From positions 1 to 20,639 of IMG/VR virus record IMGVR_UViG_3300037558_002077: 20,639 nt of DNA, one strand, 5' to 3'. This DNA comes from a virus. The translations under genes and the position numbers were made by a program. The notes under the pieces are model-generated. The model was given only the letters and a program-made list of their open reading frames with translations, did not search any database and was not told the DNA's origin. Shown in pieces: positions 6,633 through 12,587 of this stretch; position 1 is the first letter of the stretch, and every line of letters starts with the position of its first letter.

Positions 6633-6709
6633 TTGGGAAGATGGGGATTGAACCCATATGTAACCAATTACTCTTTCTACTGCGTATAAGACAGAGGAGA
6701 TACTTCCCA
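6633..6709 (-). tRNA. tRNA-like element, unusual fold, possible Ile (UAU)
   Basis: On the minus strand the acceptor stem TGGGAAG/CTTCCCA (7 bp, extendable to 8) and T-arm ATGGG-TTCAATC-CCCAT are perfect, and the discriminator is A. The 45 nt between them do not make a normal D-arm plus anticodon arm. CTGT-CTTATAC-GCAG gives a 4-bp stem with a 7-nt loop, T at position 33 and anticodon UAU (reads AUA). It leaves only about 7 nt where the D-arm should be and about 21 nt before the T-arm, in which GTAA-TTGG-TTAC can form a hairpin like a long variable arm. It is either a divergent or D-armless tRNA or a decayed one. No CCA is encoded. Confidence 0.45.
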
Positions 6710-6715
6710 ATATAG

Positions 6716-6794
<79 letters not shown>

Positions 6795-6880
6795 TACCGA
6801 AGGACGGACTCGAACCGTCACGGACATTACTGTCCAAGGGATTTTAAGTCCCTCGTGTCTACCAATTCCACCACTTCGGC
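6795..6880 (-). tRNA. tRNA-Leu (anticodon UAA)
   Basis: Type II tRNA of 86 nt with long variable arm: acceptor GCCGAAG/CTTCGGT, D-loop with TTGG, anticodon arm AGGGA-CTTAAAA-TCCCT, variable arm GGACAGTAATGTCC, T-arm GACGG-TTCGAGT-CCGTC, discriminator A. It reads UUA, the main Leu codon in this AT-rich DNA. CCA is not encoded (CAA follows). Confidence 0.95.
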
Positions 6881-6940
6881 ATGGTGTAAATGTATGAACC
6901 AAATTATTTAGAATCAACCCCCCACCCCATATAAACAAAA

Positions 6941-6964
6941 AAACCCCACATTTCTGTGGGGTTT
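6941..6964 (-). terminator. Terminator after the 107-aa gene
   Basis: AAACCCCACA pairs with TGTGGGGTTT. On the minus strand it is followed by a run of T (6943 down to about 6937). It separates the tRNA-Glu/107-aa unit from the downstream tRNA-Leu. Confidence 0.85.
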
Positions 6965-6992
6965 ACTATCATTCTTTAACGTTTATTTTTGA

Positions 6993-7316
6993 CTATTCAG
7001 TCAACAACTGTTTAGATGTTTTTACGGGTTCACACCCATCTTTATCGATCTTAGTTAACCTATTCTCGAACTTATCAAATCTACTGTCAATGTGACGATA
7101 TAGATTATCAATTTGATTGTTGAGGTCTTTCACCTCACCATCCACCCTAAGGTGGATCTCTCTTTGATTATTGTCTAAATCTAATTGTGTTCCATTTATG
7201 ACTTCCTCGAAATCATTGGAACGTTGTTTAACCTTAAATATACCTACTATAGCATACCCTAAACCGAGCACACCAATTGATGTAAACATACCTAAAACGA
7301 ATTCTAAATTTTCCAT
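6993..7316 (-). CDS. Membrane-anchored coiled-coil protein, spanin-like architecture (107 aa)
   Basis: One N-terminal transmembrane helix (residues about 5-27, FVLGMFTSIGVLGLGYAIVG) is followed by a basic stretch KVKQR and a long hydrophilic helix to about residue 90 with heptad-like spacing (LDLDNNQREIHLRVD, VKDLNNQIDNLYRHID). One membrane anchor plus periplasmic coiled coil is the layout of inner-membrane spanins, but also of many small phage membrane proteins; the holin and amidase are nearby but on the other strand. No enzyme motif is seen. The gene follows tRNA-Glu with a 43-nt gap and ends at a strong terminator, so the two are probably co-transcribed from the TATTTAT at 7443. Confidence 0.7.
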   Translation of the reverse strand: MENLEFVLGMFTSIGVLGLGYAIVGIFKVKQRSNDFEEVINGTQLDLDNNQREIHLRVDGEVKDLNNQIDNLYRHIDSRFDKFENRLTKIDKDGCEPVKTSKQLLTE

Positions 7317-7359
7317 AATTTATAATTTTAATTTAATTTATGTCAAAGAACGATAGTTG

Positions 7360-7431
7360 TACTCCGTAGGAGAATCGAACTCCTATTACCAGGATGAAAA
7401 CCTGGCGTCCTAACCGTTAGACGAACGGAGC
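7360..7431 (-). tRNA. tRNA-Glu (anticodon UUC)
   Basis: Complete cloverleaf: acceptor GCTCCGT/ACGGAGT, D-arm GTC-TAACGGTTAG-GAC, anticodon arm CCAGG-TTTTCAT-CCTGG, T-arm GGAG-TTCGATT-CTCC extended by flanking A-T, discriminator A. It reads GAA, by far the preferred Glu codon here. CCA is not encoded. Confidence 0.95.
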
Positions 7432-7442
7432 ATCTGTCTAAA

Positions 7443-7449
7443 ATAAATA
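7443..7449 (-). promoter_or_regulatory. TATTTAT promoter-like element before tRNA-Glu
   Basis: Minus-strand TATTTAT ends 11 nt before the 5' end of tRNA-Glu. Because the first downstream gene is an RNA, this copy argues that the element is a promoter and not a ribosome-binding signal. Confidence 0.55.
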
Positions 7450-7490
7450 ATAAGAAATATAATTTAGATAATCAATCCCATAGTTCCGAC

Positions 7491-7498
7491 TATTTATA
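7491..7498 (+). promoter_or_regulatory. TATTTATA promoter-like element for the lysis genes
   Basis: TATTTATA lies 42 nt before the holin-candidate ATG at 7541 and back-to-back with the minus-strand copy at 7443. The leader between them is A-rich with no Shine-Dalgarno; GGGTgaatgACCC (about 7503-7515) can form a small hairpin in it. Confidence 0.5.
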
Positions 7499-7540
7499 TA
7501 TTAGGGTGAATGACCCATTAAAAAAGTAAAAATAAAAATT

Positions 7541-7783
7541 ATGGCATTTAAAGACTTATTTAAAGACGAAAACGACATTAATGAAAAATCTGTCGTTGGA
7601 TTTGCATCATTTGCAATTATGACTTTGTTCGCACTTGCAGATTTACTTACAGGGTATTTTGGTACAGACCTTGTAATCAATGAGTTTATCTATAACTCAT
7701 TCGTAGTTATTACATTAGGTTCTTTTGGTATTGCTGAAGTTGGTAAAATCTTTGGTAAAAAAGGACAAGAAGGACAAGAATAA
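7541..7783 (+). CDS. Putative holin (80 aa)
   Basis: Holins form pores in the inner membrane and let the endolysin reach peptidoglycan. This 80-residue protein has a short charged N-terminus (MAFKDLFKDENDINEKS), a hydrophobic helix at about 18-38 (VVGFASFAIMTLFALADLL), a short acidic/polar turn, a second hydrophobic helix at about 48-66 (FIYNSFVVITLGSFGIAEV) and a charged tail KIFGKKGQEGQE. Size, two membrane helices and position 10 nt before the endolysin gene fit a class II holin. No sequence family is recognised with certainty. Confidence 0.7.
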   Translation: MAFKDLFKDENDINEKSVVGFASFAIMTLFALADLLTGYFGTDLVINEFIYNSFVVITLGSFGIAEVGKIFGKKGQEGQE

Positions 7784-7793
7784 AAAACAAAGA

Positions 7794-8675
7794 ATGATTT
7801 TAAAAATTGGATCAAGAGGAAAAGAAGTCAAAGAACTTCAAGAATTTCTTGAAATCGGAGCGGATGGTGTCTTCGGTTCAGGAACTGAATCTGCAGTTAA
7901 GAAATGGCAGTCCGAAAATGGTTTGGGGAGTGACGGTATTGTCGGTCCTGCCACTTGGGATGCTATGGGTATTGCTACTACTGATAATTCAGAAAAAATA
8001 TATGAAACGGAAAATGGATTGATTGTTAATAGACATCTTTTACCTGTGGGGGAATATAAACAAGGTCCCACAAATAAAGAATATGTTTTCATACACCACA
8101 CAGCGGGGTGGCATAATCCATATAATTGTATTGACCAATGGGCCAGAGATACTAGAGGTGCGGTAGCCACTGAATTTGTATTAGGTGGTCCGTCCGTAAA
8201 AGGTAACGACACTAAATATGATGGAGAAATGGTACAATGTATACCCGAGGGTGGATACGGTTGGCATTTAGGAAAAAATGGTTCACGACACATGCACACA
8301 CACTCAGTTGGTATCGAGGTTTGTAACTTCGGTTGGGTTAAGAATGGTAAAACATACGCAGGTACAAGAGTACACGAAAGTCAATTAGTTACACTTGACC
8401 AAGAGTTTAGAGGACACAAAACATGGCATCGTTATTCTGATACACAAATAGAATCACTAAGAAAGTGGATTTTATGGGTTGGTGAGAGAGATTCAATAGA
8501 TGTTCGTAAAGGTTTACCTGAATCAATTAAAAAAATTGGTGTCTCCGCATTTGAATTTAATGAAGATGCATACTACGGTAGAATCAAAGGGTTATGGACC
8601 CATACTAACACTCGTAAAGATAAGGTTGACATGTTCCCACAAAAAGAGTTGGTAGACATGTTAGTTAGTTTATAG
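7794..8675 (+). CDS. Endolysin: PG-binding domain plus N-acetylmuramoyl-L-alanine amidase (293 aa)
   Basis: It cleaves the amide bond between MurNAc and L-Ala in peptidoglycan to lyse the host. Domains: PG_binding_1 at 3-58 (IGSRGKEVKELQEFL, GVFGSGTESAVKKWQ, DGIVGPATWDAMG), then Amidase_2 at about 93-280. Motifs: FIHHTAG at 99-105 with a zinc His; GWHLG at 156-160; HTHSVGIEVCN at 168-178; and a late zinc/catalytic region WTHTNTRKDKVDMFP at 268-282. A frame extension starting at 7725 overlaps the holin gene; the ATG at 7794 is preferred because PG_binding_1 begins directly after it and A-rich sequence precedes it. No signal peptide is present, so export depends on the holin. It is followed by a terminator. 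Confidence 0.92.
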   Translation: MILKIGSRGKEVKELQEFLEIGADGVFGSGTESAVKKWQSENGLGSDGIVGPATWDAMGIATTDNSEKIYETENGLIVNRHLLPVGEYKQGPTNKEYVFIHHTAGWHNPYNCIDQWARDTRGAVATEFVLGGPSVKGNDTKYDGEMVQCIPEGGYGWHLGKNGSRHMHTHSVGIEVCNFGWVKNGKTYAGTRVHESQLVTLDQEFRGHKTWHRYSDTQIESLRKWILWVGERDSIDVRKGLPESIKKIGVSAFEFNEDAYYGRIKGLWTHTNTRKDKVDMFPQKELVDMLVSL

Positions 8676-8683
8676 GGCAAAAA

Positions 8684-8712
8684 TAAACCCCAACAAGGAT
8701 TGCTGGGGTTTT
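8684..8712. terminator. Bidirectional terminator between endolysin and clpC-like genes
   Basis: TAAACCCCA (8684-8692) faces TGGGGTTTT (8704-8712) across an 11-nt loop. There are T runs on the + side and, on the minus strand, after GGGGTTTA, so it can serve both strands. Confidence 0.8.
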
Positions 8713-8731
8713 AGGTCTTCAACGGTTTCAA

Positions 8732-8773
8732 CACCATTGATTAACGAGAAAAACGAGAAGGTTATCGGCAAAG
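8732..8773. repeat. Diverged intergenic repeat, copy 2
   Basis: CACCATTGATTAACGAGAA (8732-8750) and CGGCAAAG (8766-8773) match copy 1 at 4505-4561. Here CGGCAAAG lies in the loop of a small hairpin, AGGTT (8759-8763) with AACCT (8776-8780). A second inverted repeat, CAACGGT (8720-8726) with ACCATTG (8733-8739, one G-U pair), lies just upstream. On the minus strand a TATTTATA at 8787-8794 could start transcription through it to the terminator at 8712-8684. Confidence 0.5.
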
Positions 8774-8786
8774 AGAACCTCTGATG

Positions 8787-8794
8787 TATAAATA
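8787..8794 (-). promoter_or_regulatory. TATTTATA element in the convergent gap
   Basis: Minus-strand TATTTATA between two convergent gene ends. The only downstream content before the terminator is repeat copy 2, so it may drive a roughly 95-nt RNA. The surrounding sequence is very AT-rich and a chance match is possible. Confidence 0.3.
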
Positions 8795-8825
8795 TATATA
8801 AAAATCAAAAAAGTTACGATATCTC

Positions 8826-10844
8826 CTAAATTAGGGGTAAATTTCCTAAAAAAGTTAAAGAATCATTTTCGTACTTGATCTCCACTGTCGTGTTTTCTAC
8901 AATTTGACCTAATAAAATTTGATCACTTATAAAGTCTTCACACATATTTTGTATAATTCTCCTAATAGGTCTTGCACCATATTCCTCTTCAGAATTTCTT
9001 GAAAGAATTTCCTTATACACTGTTGGATGAAATTTTATATTGTAATTCTTATCTCTCAATCTACTCTTCAATTTGTTCATTTCGATAGTGACAATCTTCT
9101 TCAAAGACTTATTATCTAATTTATTGAATACGATTATATCATCAACCCTATTGAGAAACTCAGGACTAAATTGTTGTTTCAAAGATTTTCTAATTATAGA
9201 GTCTTTAACCTTTTCTCTATTAGTTCCATCGTCAAAACCTACACCACTACCAAAATCAGCAACTTTTTTAGCACCGATATTAGATGTCATGATTATTAAA
9301 GTATTTGTAAAGTTTACTTTTCTACCGAAAGAATCAGTTAAATGTCCTTCGTCCAAAATTTGAAGTAATAAATTAAAAACGTCTTTATGTGCCTTTTCAA
9401 TCTCATCAAATAGTATAACAGAGAAAGGATTGTTTTTAATTTTTTCTGTTAATTGACCACCTTCATCATAACCAACATACCCTGGTGGAGAACCAATTAG
9501 TTTTGATAAATTATGTTTCTCCATAAACTCACTCATATCAACCCTGATTATTTTTTCGGGATCATTGAATAGTGTTTCGGCTAAAGTTTTTGCGAGGTAA
9601 GTTTTTCCCACCCCCGTTGAACCTAAGAACATGAATGACCCAATCGGTCTATTAGAACCTCTAACACCAACTCTATTTCTTCTTATCGCTTTAGAGATTG
9701 TTGCGATGGCATCGTGTTGTCCGATAACCTTTTTCGTTATGTGGTTCTCTAAATTGAGTAAGTTTTTAGATTCTTTAGTATCGAGTTTATTGATGGGTAC
9801 ACCAACAGTATCACTTATCATTTCGTAAACATCATCAATATCGATAGGTTTCTTATTTTGTTTTTGTTCTTCATTCCATTTCCTTTTCTCAGTTTCCAAT
9901 TTTTTGAGGACGTTCTTTTCTTGATCTCTTAGATTTGCCGCCAGTTCATAGTTTTGGTCTTTAACTACTTCAAGTTTCTGAAGTTTAATGTCTTCCGCAT
10001 TTTTTTTCAATTTTTCTATTGAGTCAGGAACTTTCACAGTAATTTTCTTTTCAGAACCCAACTCGTCTAATATGTCAATTGCCTTATCGGGAAATTGTTT
10101 GTCTGTTATATATCTCTTTGATAATTTGACTATGGTTTCAATAACACCTTTAGTATATAAGACCCTATGATAATCCTCGTAAGATAATTTTAAGTTCTTT
10201 AATATTTCAGTAGTCTCATCAGATGTTGGTTCTCTAAGGATAATTTTTTGGAATCTTCTAACCAACGCACCATCTTTCTCAATGTTCTTTTTAAATTCAT
10301 CGAAAGTGGTTGCCCCAATACATTGTATTTCACCTCGGGCTAATGCGGGTTTAAGTATGTTTGCTGCATCCATAGAACCTGAAGCATTACCTGCACCCAC
10401 CATCGTGTGTAATTCATCAATGAATACAATTACGTTTGGTGCATCTTCTAATTCATTTAGTATTGCCTTGATTCTCTCCTCGAATTGTCCACGGTATTTT
10501 GTTCCCGCAACCAATGCCGTTAGATCAAGTGCCATAATCCTCTTATCTAACAAGTTAGTTGGACAGGTACCTTCTGTTATCATAATTGCCAATTTTTCAA
10601 CAAGTGCGGACTTACCGACACCCGCTTCACCGACAATAACAACATTATTTTTCTTTTTCCTTGATAGGATCCTCGCAATTCTCATTACCTCTTTATCCCT
10701 ACCAATAATAGGGTCAATCAAGCCCTCACTTGCAAGTTTTGTTAGGTCCCTTGAAAAATTATCGAGTACAGGTGTGTTACTGTTTTTCTTACCTTTTCTT
10801 TGAGTTTGACCCTCATCCTTGTCTTCATAAAAATCTATAGACAT
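8826..10844 (-). CDS. clpC: ClpC-like AAA+ unfoldase lacking the N-terminal adaptor domain (672 aa)
   Basis: Clp ATPases of this class unfold proteins and thread them into ClpP. Two AAA+ modules are intact. D1: Walker A GEAGVGKS at 72-79, pore loop KYRG at 116-119, Walker B VIVFIDE at 138-144, sensor GATT, arginine-finger RRF at 196-198. A short middle region holds a UVR-like motif (DQNYELAANLRDQE, about 296-309), typical of ClpC and not the long ClpB middle domain. D2: Walker A GSTGVGKT at 408-415, pore GYVG at 455-458, FDEIEKAH at 479-486, TSNIG at 520-524, sensor 2 GARPIRR near 632. GVGF at 534-537 is in the place of the ClpP-docking loop (V/I/L-G-F). The usual 140-150-residue Clp-N domain is missing; a 25-residue charged tail replaces it. 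No clpP is seen here, so host ClpP is the likely partner. Divergent from Hsp20. Confidence 0.93.
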   Translation of the reverse strand: MSIDFYEDKDEGQTQRKGKKNSNTPVLDNFSRDLTKLASEGLIDPIIGRDKEVMRIARILSRKKKNNVVIVGEAGVGKSALVEKLAIMITEGTCPTNLLDKRIMALDLTALVAGTKYRGQFEERIKAILNELEDAPNVIVFIDELHTMVGAGNASGSMDAANILKPALARGEIQCIGATTFDEFKKNIEKDGALVRRFQKIILREPTSDETTEILKNLKLSYEDYHRVLYTKGVIETIVKLSKRYITDKQFPDKAIDILDELGSEKKITVKVPDSIEKLKKNAEDIKLQKLEVVKDQNYELAANLRDQEKNVLKKLETEKRKWNEEQKQNKKPIDIDDVYEMISDTVGVPINKLDTKESKNLLNLENHITKKVIGQHDAIATISKAIRRNRVGVRGSNRPIGSFMFLGSTGVGKTYLAKTLAETLFNDPEKIIRVDMSEFMEKHNLSKLIGSPPGYVGYDEGGQLTEKIKNNPFSVILFDEIEKAHKDVFNLLLQILDEGHLTDSFGRKVNFTNTLIIMTSNIGAKKVADFGSGVGFDDGTNREKVKDSIIRKSLKQQFSPEFLNRVDDIIVFNKLDNKSLKKIVTIEMNKLKSRLRDKNYNIKFHPTVYKEILSRNSEEEYGARPIRRIIQNMCEDFISDQILLGQIVENTTVEIKYENDSLTFLGNLPLI

Positions 10845-10860
10845 ACTTTTTTAGTTTTTA

Positions 10861-10891
10861 AAAATATACAAAAAATTATACCAAATGTCAA
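10861..10891 (-). promoter_or_regulatory. Host-type promoter for the clpC-like gene
   Basis: On the minus strand TTG (10891-10889, within TTGACA) is followed after 20 nt by TATATTTT (10868-10861), close to the Bacteroidetes consensus TTG...TAnnTTTG. The ATG is 16 nt further on. A TATTTATA on the same strand at 11006-10999 could be an additional distal start. Confidence 0.5.
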
Positions 10892-10954
10892 CCTCGACAT
10901 ATACCTAAATTATATAATGTCAATATGTCACGTATAATTATTATATTTGTGACA
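10885..10954. promoter_or_regulatory. Inverted repeats in the clpC-hsp20 divergent region
   Basis: ATGTC (10885-10889) faces GACAT (10896-10900) across 6 nt. TGTCAC (10926-10931) faces GTGACA (10949-10954) across 17 nt. ATGTCAA occurs twice (10885, 10917). TATATTTG (10942-10949), a good Bacteroidetes -7 box pointing to hsp20, lies against the second repeat, so a shared operator for a stress-type regulator is possible. No regulator gene is visible in the window. Confidence 0.4.
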
Positions 10955-11026
10955 AAATAACATGTTTTGTCTATTGGTACGTATTTGGTACTATAAATTA
11001 TAAATAAACAATTAAAATTTAAACAC

Positions 11027-11395
11027 ATGTTATTATTTAAAAAAGACCCATTTTTTAATTTGGTTGGTGAGTTCCTTAACGATCATAATGTATCTCATAG
11101 AGAATCAATAAATGTTTTAAGGAACGTTACAGAAAACGAATATGAATTAGAGTTCGTTTTACCTGGCCTTTCAAAAGAGGATGTTAATGTAGTCGTTGAA
11201 GACAATAAACTAAAGGTGTCTTATAAAGACGAAGAAAATGAAAATTCTTATACAAGATCATTCGATAGATCTTATGAATTACCCGAAGATGTTAATCAAA
11301 CTAAGATTAGTGCCAAGTCACAAGACGGTATTTTAAAGATTACAATACCGAAAGTAAAGAAGTCGTCTAAACAACGAACCATCTTAATCAAATAA
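11027..11395 (+). CDS. Small heat-shock protein, Hsp20/alpha-crystallin family (122 aa)
   Basis: Small heat-shock proteins hold unfolded proteins soluble for other chaperones or proteases. The alpha-crystallin domain spans about 30-115: ENEYELEFVLPGLSKEDVNVVVEDNKL with the typical PG turn, and the signature GILKITIPK at 101-109. The C-terminal I-x-I (ILI, 119-121) that mediates oligomer assembly is present. The N-terminal arm is short (about 28 residues), and the total is slightly shorter than most bacterial members. It is divergent from the clpC-like gene across 182 nt, which suggests joint control and a joint role in protein quality control. It is followed by a strong terminator. Confidence 0.93.
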   Translation: MLLFKKDPFFNLVGEFLNDHNVSHRESINVLRNVTENEYELEFVLPGLSKEDVNVVVEDNKLKVSYKDEENENSYTRSFDRSYELPEDVNQTKISAKSQDGILKITIPKVKKSSKQRTILIK

Positions 11396-11398
11396 ATT

Positions 11399-11428
11399 AA
11401 ACCCCCGTAATTGGGGGTTTATTTTTTT
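11399..11428 (+). terminator. Terminator after hsp20
   Basis: AAACCCCC (11399-11406) pairs with GGGGGTTT (11413-11420), followed by A and seven T. Confidence 0.9.
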
Positions 11429-11433
11429 ACAGA

Positions 11434-11440
11434 TATTTAT
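11434..11440 (+). promoter_or_regulatory. TATTTAT promoter-like element
   Basis: Located just after the hsp20 terminator and 66 nt before the ATG at 11507. A closer TTG...TATAAT-like pair (about 11460-11490) is also present, so the true start is uncertain. Confidence 0.35.
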
Positions 11441-11506
11441 TTAGAACATCAGACTAACTTGATTTTGTCTTGAATAATTGGTATAATTAATATAAAACAG
11501 AATAAT

Positions 11507-11752
11507 ATGGCAATTATAACAGAAAAAATCGAAGGGAAAAACATTTTCGTAGAGATTCAATCGTCGAATTTACAGTCTGCGTCTTATAATACTGAAGACG
11601 AAACATTACAAGTCACTTTCAAGAGTGGTGTTGTTTATGAGTATTATAAAGTTCCGTGGCAGAAGTTCACAAAACTTAGAATGGCGGAATCGCAAGGTAG
11701 GTACTTTAATTTGAATATATCTAAGACCTATGAGTATAAGAAAATGGAATAA
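11507..11752 (+). CDS. KTSC-domain protein (81 aa)
   Basis: The whole protein is a KTSC domain, named after the C-terminal extension of some lysyl-tRNA synthetases and common as stand-alone phage proteins. Hallmarks: VEIQSSNLQSASYN (about 15-28), LQVTFKSGVVYEYYKVP (35-51) and a helix ending MAESQGRYFNLNISKTYEY. Function is not established; RNA or protein binding is usually suggested. The stop codon shares its last A with the next ATG (TAATG), so the nucleotidyltransferase is translationally coupled. Confidence 0.85.
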   Translation: MAIITEKIEGKNIFVEIQSSNLQSASYNTEDETLQVTFKSGVVYEYYKVPWQKFTKLRMAESQGRYFNLNISKTYEYKKME

Positions 11753-12519
11753 TGAATAACACGATTGTTGATGAACTGATTGAGGAAATCGGAAACAACC
11801 AAGAGATTGTTAAATCTTTTGAAATAAGAACTTCACTATCAGAAGATATTTTTGAAAATAAGGATGGTGAATTTTCTATGCATGATGAGATCAGAAATAG
11901 ACTTGTTGAAGTAACTCAGAAATTCATGGATTTTTTAGATATCGAATTCTTTATACATGATATCATTCTTACAGGTTCCCTATCAAACTATAATTGGTCA
12001 AAATATTCAGACGTTGATTTACATATATTAATTGACTACAACGAGACAGAGTACAATTTAGACTTATTAAAGGGTTTCTTTAATAGTAAAAGAAGTTTGT
12101 GGAACAAACAACACGAAATTTTAATAAAAGGTTTTGATTGTGAAATTTATGTTCAAGACGTAAATGAAAAACATACCGCTTCGGGTATATATTCTGTATT
12201 GAATGATAATTGGATTGTTGAACCTAAACAGACAATACAATCTATTGATAAGAGTATGATCATAAAAAAGGCATCAATTTTCGAAGATAAAATCGATGAA
12301 ATAGAAGAAAACTTCTCTAAAGGAGAGGATGTAAGTGACGATATCCTTAAGACTAAAAAGAAGTTAAAAAAGTTTAGACAGAGTGGTTTAGATAAAGGGG
12401 GAGAGTTTTCCTATGAAAATCTCGCATTCAAATTATTAAGGAGAAATGGATACATAGGCAAGTTATTAGACATCCAAACTAAAACCACTGATAAGAAATT
12501 ATCTATAGCACAACAATAA
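11752..12519 (+). CDS. Nucleotidyltransferase, pol-beta superfamily (255 aa)
   Basis: It has the catalytic signature of the DNA-polymerase-beta-like nucleotidyltransferases: TGSLSNYNWSKYSDVDLHIL at about 78-97 (GS followed by DxD) and a later acidic strand, FDCEIYVQD near 129-137, as the third metal ligand. An N-terminal helical part (EIRNRLVEVTQKFMDFLD) and a C-terminal helical part (about 165-255) frame it. Members transfer NMP to protein, RNA or small molecules; the substrate cannot be told from sequence. Homologous short forms are common in T4-like marine phages. A CCA-adding role is conceivable because no tRNA here encodes CCA, but the residues distinguishing those enzymes are not evident. 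The start overlaps the KTSC stop by 1 nt. Confidence 0.82.
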   Translation: MNNTIVDELIEEIGNNQEIVKSFEIRTSLSEDIFENKDGEFSMHDEIRNRLVEVTQKFMDFLDIEFFIHDIILTGSLSNYNWSKYSDVDLHILIDYNETEYNLDLLKGFFNSKRSLWNKQHEILIKGFDCEIYVQDVNEKHTASGIYSVLNDNWIVEPKQTIQSIDKSMIIKKASIFEDKIDEIEENFSKGEDVSDDILKTKKKLKKFRQSGLDKGGEFSYENLAFKLLRRNGYIGKLLDIQTKTTDKKLSIAQQ

Positions 12520-12545
12520 ACGATATTTTTTTCTCGATATTGTAG

Positions 12546-12553
12546 TATTTATA
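12546..12553 (+). promoter_or_regulatory. TATTTATA promoter-like element, distal copy
   Basis: The first of two copies before the 348-aa gene, 34 nt before its ATG. It follows the end of the nucleotidyltransferase gene by 26 nt. Confidence 0.4.
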
Positions 12554-12577
12554 GAATAAGAATAAGTTATTAACTAA

Positions 12578-12585
12578 TATTTATA
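12578..12585 (+). promoter_or_regulatory. TATTTATA promoter-like element touching the start codon
   Basis: TATTTATAATATG: only 2 nt separate the 8-mer from the ATG at 12588. Transcription from it would give a leaderless message or one starting inside the codon, so the distal copy at 12546 may be the working one. Confidence 0.45.
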
Positions 12586-12587
12586 AT

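Noticed and set aside
7725-7793. Longer start for the endolysin overlapping the holin gene
   Set aside because: The extension is a Lys-rich out-of-frame reading of the holin C-terminus; the PG-binding domain begins right after ATG 7794.
7838-8299. 153-codon frame on - opposite the endolysin
   Set aside because: Shadow of the PG-binding/amidase coding sequence; the composition is that of an antisense frame.
10282-10803. 173-codon frame on + opposite the clpC-like gene
   Set aside because: Antisense shadow of conserved AAA+ D1 sequence, with low-complexity Ser/Leu/Phe content and no family features.
11752-12519. Nucleotidyltransferase as a CCA-adding enzyme for the CCA-less tRNAs
   Set aside because: Only the generic GS...DxD core is visible; the nucleotide-selecting motifs of class I or II CCA enzymes are not recognised and the protein is short.
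12513-12543. Possible terminator after the nucleotidyltransferase gene
   Set aside because: ACAATA/TATTGT arms are weak, AT-only at the tip, with a long loop and no T run after the stem.
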